DNA from: a virus
Strand: one strand, 5' to 3'
IMG/VR virus record: IMGVR_UViG_3300044691_000555
Location: 1 to 56,760 of that record
DNA length: 56,760 bases
Positions 53,830 to 56,760 of this stretch are shown here, in pieces. The position numbers were made by a program, and so were the translations under genes. How positions within the stretch are numbered: the first letter of the stretch is position 1; each line of letters begins with the position of its first letter. The notes beneath the pieces are model-generated. The model ran no database searches. It was not told where the DNA came from and was given only the letters and a program-made list of their open reading frames with translations.

Positions 53830-55847
53830 CAGATTCCCTTGTTCATTTCCGCGAGCCGCGCCCACGGATCGTTCGGCGGCGTTTCCGGCGCGATCTCGCC
53901 GGTCACCATGTCGGCGCCGCGCTGGAACGCGCGCGGCGTGAACAGATCGGCCTTGCGCAGATCTTCCGGAATGCCGCGCTCGGCGGCGAGCCGGGCCCAG
54001 TCGTCGGCGGTGAAGCTCGCGAAATACGCATCGAGCGAGGCCATGTTGTAGATCCGGCAATCGAGCCAGTGGTTGTCGGCGCCGGCGCGAACCGTCCACA
54101 CCTGGCGCTTCCGGCCGCGGTACTTTTCCTCGGCAAGAAACTCGGATGTGATCTGCTTGAAGTAGGCTTCGTCCTGGAACAGGCCGAAGTGGCAGTAGCC
54201 CATCGGGTAGACCAGGCTCGACCCCTCGGCTTTCGCGACCTGCCCGACATACTGGTAGAACGTGCTCTTCAACGGCCAAGTGCCGACGAAGCGGACGGTG
54301 GCGCCGCCCTTGATCACCTTGCCGCGGTAGTCGATGTCCTGCGGCGTCGCCGCCGAGAGCGGCGGCCGGCCCCATCCGTCGCGGCCGATGATCGCCTGCG
54401 TGCCTGGATGCATCCGGGTCCAGGTCTTGACCGCGCCGGTGTTGTAGTTGGCGTCGATCGAGAACGTGTCGGGGCGGCGCAGATTGTCGTAAGCGTCCGG
54501 CCAGGAGCGGTGGTAGAGCTTAGTCAACTCGACGAACGCGCCGCCGTCATGGTCGGTGGTGGCGCCGTCGATATAGCCGGCGTCGATCACCCAGCTTTCG
54601 CGGTTCGGCGCCACCGCCAGCGCCTCCCAGTAGATCCCGCGCTTCTGTACGTCGGCCGCGATCGCCACCAGCAGCGCGCCGGGCGGGACGTGGCCGCGGC
54701 GGTAATCCTCGCGGCGCTCGAACAGCCGCATATGGTCCGGCGCATCGCCGCGAAACCGGAACGCGAGACCCATTTTCAGGGTCGAGAAGTCCTTTTTCGC
54801 GGTCTCGCTCTTGCGCGAGCCCAACCAGTCTTCCGCGATCGCCTCATACGACATCATCAGCGAGATGAAGGCGTCGATGTGGAAGCCGGGTTGCCGGCTC
54901 AGTTCGTCGAGAACGCTCGCTATCCACTTTCCGGCGCGGACCGCATCGACACGCTCGGTTTCGGTGACGCCGTGACCGCAATCGCACCGATAGACCGACC
55001 GGTGCGGGTGTTTTTCGTCGATCAGGAAGTTGTCGAAGCGGTGGACGAAAAATTTTCGGCACTCGGGACAAAAACAATTCCAGAAACGCTGATCCGAACG
55101 CTCGAACTTCAGTGTGATCCGGCAATGGCCGTCGGTATCGCCGCTCGGATCGCCGGTGTCGACTTCCGGCGTCGAAATATTCAGAATCTTGAAGTTCTTG
55201 CGGCGCCGAAACGCCGTAAAGCGACCCTTGAACAGTGTATCGGGATCGCCGAACCCCGGGATGTTCTGCCACTTCGAGAATTCGTCGCGAATTCCCTTCT
55301 TGGCGGTCTTGCCGCTCATATCCATCACGGAATGAGCGTTCGCGAGCCACATCCGGCCGCCGGCAAACACCTTTTCGTTGGTGGTCGAGCCGGCCATGGT
55401 CCGCGCCTGCGGGTAGATGACTGGCGGTCTGTTGCCGCCGATGCCGTCGCGTCTGGTGTGCTTCTGCCAGGCATCGATCATCGGCTGCAGTTTGGCGTTG
55501 TTGATGTCCTTCAGGAACTCGATGCCAGGACATGCGTACAACGTATTCGCCGGCTCGCAGTCGGCGATGAACAATCCCCATGCCAAGGCGAGAATGGAAG
55601 CGCCCGACTGTTCCGATTTTCGGATTGTCACCTCGGTGCAGGGATGATCATCACCAAGGCACTCGGCAATTCCCGGCAGGTAGGGCGCGCCGGCGGCGTT
55701 CCAGAGCTGGCCGGCATTGTCGCCGTCGATCAGCCTGATGTTCTTCGGCAGCCAGTCGACGAAGCTGATCTCCTCCCGCGGCGATAGCGACGCGTCGAAG
55801 AGCTTCTCAACCCTGTCATACGCCGATTGTTCGAACTGGATCGTCAT
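53829..55847 (-). CDS. Terminase large subunit (lambda gpA type)
   Basis: 672 residues. ATPase KSEQSGASILALAWGLF (about 77-93) is the lambda-type K-S-x3-G-x-S Walker A. Further blocks are NTLYACPGIEFLKDINNAKLQPMI, and a Zn-type FCPECRKFFVHRFDNFLIDEKHPHRSVYRCDCGHG (about 270-305). The nuclease domain follows, with LLVAIAADVQKRGIYWEALAVAPNRESWVID. It cuts and packages DNA. The downstream gpW start overlaps its stop. Confidence 0.95.
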   Translation of the reverse strand: MTIQFEQSAYDRVEKLFDASLSPREEISFVDWLPKNIRLIDGDNAGQLWNAAGAPYLPGIAECLGDDHPCTEVTIRKSEQSGASILALAWGLFIADCEPANTLYACPGIEFLKDINNAKLQPMIDAWQKHTRRDGIGGNRPPVIYPQARTMAGSTTNEKVFAGGRMWLANAHSVMDMSGKTAKKGIRDEFSKWQNIPGFGDPDTLFKGRFTAFRRRKNFKILNISTPEVDTGDPSGDTDGHCRITLKFERSDQRFWNCFCPECRKFFVHRFDNFLIDEKHPHRSVYRCDCGHGVTETERVDAVRAGKWIASVLDELSRQPGFHIDAFISLMMSYEAIAEDWLGSRKSETAKKDFSTLKMGLAFRFRGDAPDHMRLFERREDYRRGHVPPGALLVAIAADVQKRGIYWEALAVAPNRESWVIDAGYIDGATTDHDGGAFVELTKLYHRSWPDAYDNLRRPDTFSIDANYNTGAVKTWTRMHPGTQAIIGRDGWGRPPLSAATPQDIDYRGKVIKGGATVRFVGTWPLKSTFYQYVGQVAKAEGSSLVYPMGYCHFGLFQDEAYFKQITSEFLAEEKYRGRKRQVWTVRAGADNHWLDCRIYNMASLDAYFASFTADDWARLAAERGIPEDLRKADLFTPRAFQRGADMVTGEIAPETPPNDPWARLAEMNKGI

Positions 55848-55883
55848 CTGACAGTCTTGCTGGAGGGCGAAAGCGCTCCGCGA

Positions 55884-56534
55884 TCACTCCGCAACGGGTT
55901 CGGCGAGCAGGTCTGCTTGCATCGGCACACCCGAGGCGGCAGAGGCGGCGCGGCCGCGAGCGGCGGCAGCCATATCTTTCATCGCGGCCACAATCGCGAT
56001 CCGCTGCGCCCTGGTGATACGCTTCAGGGCCGCGCGCATGCCGTTTTCGCCTTCCTTGATCGCGATAGCGGTCAATTCCGAATCGCGCGCCTGCAGGCCG
56101 TCGACGATATCGGCGATCCGGTTGGCGGCGTCTTCGGCCACCGCGTCGAAGTCGGCGACCGGAAGCAGATTGCCCCGCGCGCGTTCGAGCTCGATGAACT
56201 TCAGATCCGCCGAATAGGCCCGGTCGCGGGTCTGTTCGTCGCGGAGCCGGCCGTCCGCCGGCAACCTCGGCGCCGATGTCGCGGCGGCCGCGTCGGCGGC
56301 CCTGGTGGCGGCGCCCTGCTCTCTCGCCCCGTCGCCGACCTCGCCGATCGCGATGTCGTACTGGGCGACGTTGATCAGCTTCTGCTTGCCCTTGCCCGGC
56401 TTCGTCGTCAGCCGGCCATCCGCGACCAGGCGCGTGACCTTTTCCGAGATCGTCGACTTCCGAACACCCTTCCGCGTCGCCAAATCGGTGACCGAAAGCC
56501 AAAGCCCAACGTCAAGTTCGGTGTGTTCGGGCAT
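55884..56534 (-). CDS. Terminase small subunit (Nu1-like, wHTH)
   Basis: 216 residues: LSVTDLATRKGVRKSTISEKVTRLVADGRLTTKPGKGKQKLINVAQYD is a winged helix that would bind cos-like DNA. The rest is a coiled-coil (YSADLKFIELERARGNLLPVADFDAVAEDAANRIADIVDGLQARDSELTAIAIKEG) for oligomerisation and contact with the large subunit. It precedes the terL gene by 36 bp. The adjacent intergenic DNA to 56602 likely holds the packaging site. Confidence 0.85.
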   Translation of the reverse strand: MPEHTELDVGLWLSVTDLATRKGVRKSTISEKVTRLVADGRLTTKPGKGKQKLINVAQYDIAIGEVGDGAREQGAATRAADAAAATSAPRLPADGRLRDEQTRDRAYSADLKFIELERARGNLLPVADFDAVAEDAANRIADIVDGLQARDSELTAIAIKEGENGMRAALKRITRAQRIAIVAAMKDMAAAARGRAASAASGVPMQADLLAEPVAE

Positions 56535-56601
56535 GAGTGTTCGGAGTGTTCGGTGTTCGTTCGGTCAGTTTCAAAACCCGTCCAACTGGAAAACCCCCGG
56601 G
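56535..56601. other. Short gap before the terminal repeat, possible packaging-site region
   Basis: 67 bases between the small terminase start and the terminal repeat with two AGTGTTCGG-type words (AGTGTTCGGAGTGTTCGGTGTTCG around 56538-56560). Repeated short words next to terS are typical of cos/cosB-type sites, but no cut site can be read. Confidence 0.4.
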
Positions 56602-56760
56602 CCCATTTATGGCCGCGGGGAAAATCGCCCGGGAAGGACCCGTTCGAAGGGCCGACGATTGCCCGAACCGCCCACCGTTCAGGCGCCGAGCACGCGGTAG
56701 AGTTCGTGTGCGATGCGCCCGGGCAGGTCGCGGTCGACCGTGCCGAAGAACGCGGCCTCC
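56602..56760. repeat. Terminal direct repeat, right copy
   Basis: Second copy of bases 1-159, with 7 mismatches in the first 60 bases and identity thereafter. See left copy. Confidence 0.9.
56679..56760 (-). CDS. Partial duplicate of the tail protein Z-like gene (3' end)
   Basis: Reading leftward, the last 82 bases are identical to 78-159 and encode the C-terminal end (RDLPGRIAHELYRVLGA) and stop of the tail protein. It is a fragment because the window ends here. Confidence 0.85.
   Translation of the reverse strand, partial: EAAFFGTVDRDLPGRIAHELYRVLGA

Noticed and set aside
54069-55787. 572-codon plus-strand frame
   Set aside because: Opposite the large terminase, no motif; shadow.
1-56760. 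CRISPR arrays, tRNA or rRNA genes
   Set aside because: No regularly spaced short repeats with unique spacers and no tRNA- or rRNA-like sequences were recognised.

Overview
The window is an essentially complete genome of a temperate, contractile-tailed phage (or excised/circular prophage) of a high-GC alphaproteobacterium, probably Bradyrhizobium/Rhizobiales-like; the host is inferred from GC-rich codon use, the gene families and REP-like hairpins, not proven. The last 159 bases (56602-56760) repeat the first 159 with 7 mismatches, all in the first 60 bases, so the molecule is best read as a circle or terminally redundant map of about 56.6 kb. Almost every gene abuts or overlaps its neighbour (ATGA, GTGA or TGATG junctions), and no gene-free stretch exceeds 300 bases.

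Layout. (1) 19280 down to 1041, leftward early operon: Cro-like regulators, DGR target 2 (17660-18610), small proteins, a ParB/methyltransferase fusion, DUF2303, DUF4326 and ASCH proteins, a cytosine-5 methyltransferase and two adenine methyltransferases, the diversity-generating retroelement (DGR) core (target 1, Avd, template repeat, reverse transcriptase; 4364-7032), DUF4031, a winged-helix replication protein with iteron-like hairpins, and a NusG/RfaH-like antiterminator just before a strong terminator (934-968). (2) 19281-20098, lysogeny control: S24-type CI-like repressor, repeated GGTAC-N5-GTACC operator-like sites, and a parS-like 16-mer. (3) 20539-25169, rightward: small genes, a radical-SAM protein and a large serine recombinase. 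(4) 829 to 78 and, across the circle junction, 56534 down to 25276, leftward late operon: lambda-like packaging and head genes (TerS, TerL, gpW, portal, S49 protease, scaffold, gpD, major capsid), a head-spike-like pair including an SGNH hydrolase, a Mu-like contractile tail (sheath, tube, -1 frameshifted chaperone, tape measure, gp43-gp48 baseplate proteins, fibre), endolysin and spanins, RlpA-like protein and a ParA-like ATPase, closed by a terminator at 25133-25167.

The standout system is a complete DGR with two target genes. The template repeat (TR, 5552-5683) matches variable repeats VR1 (6140-6271, target beside the cassette) and VR2 (17718-17849, target about 11 kb away). In the coding orientation all 6 TR-VR1 and all 11 TR-VR2 differences inside the variable part fall on template adenines. 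The only other difference lies at the 3' IMH/IMH* edge. Each VR is followed, 11-12 nt downstream, by an 8-bp-stem hairpin absent after the TR. Unusually, the TR lies inside a 108-codon frame that overlaps both avd and the RT gene by 4 nt.

Together the genes describe a temperate phage with a lambda-type packaging/capsid module, a Mu-type contractile tail, four DNA methyltransferases that could protect its DNA, and an adenine-directed mutagenesis device diversifying two C-type-lectin-fold proteins likely used in ligand or receptor recognition.
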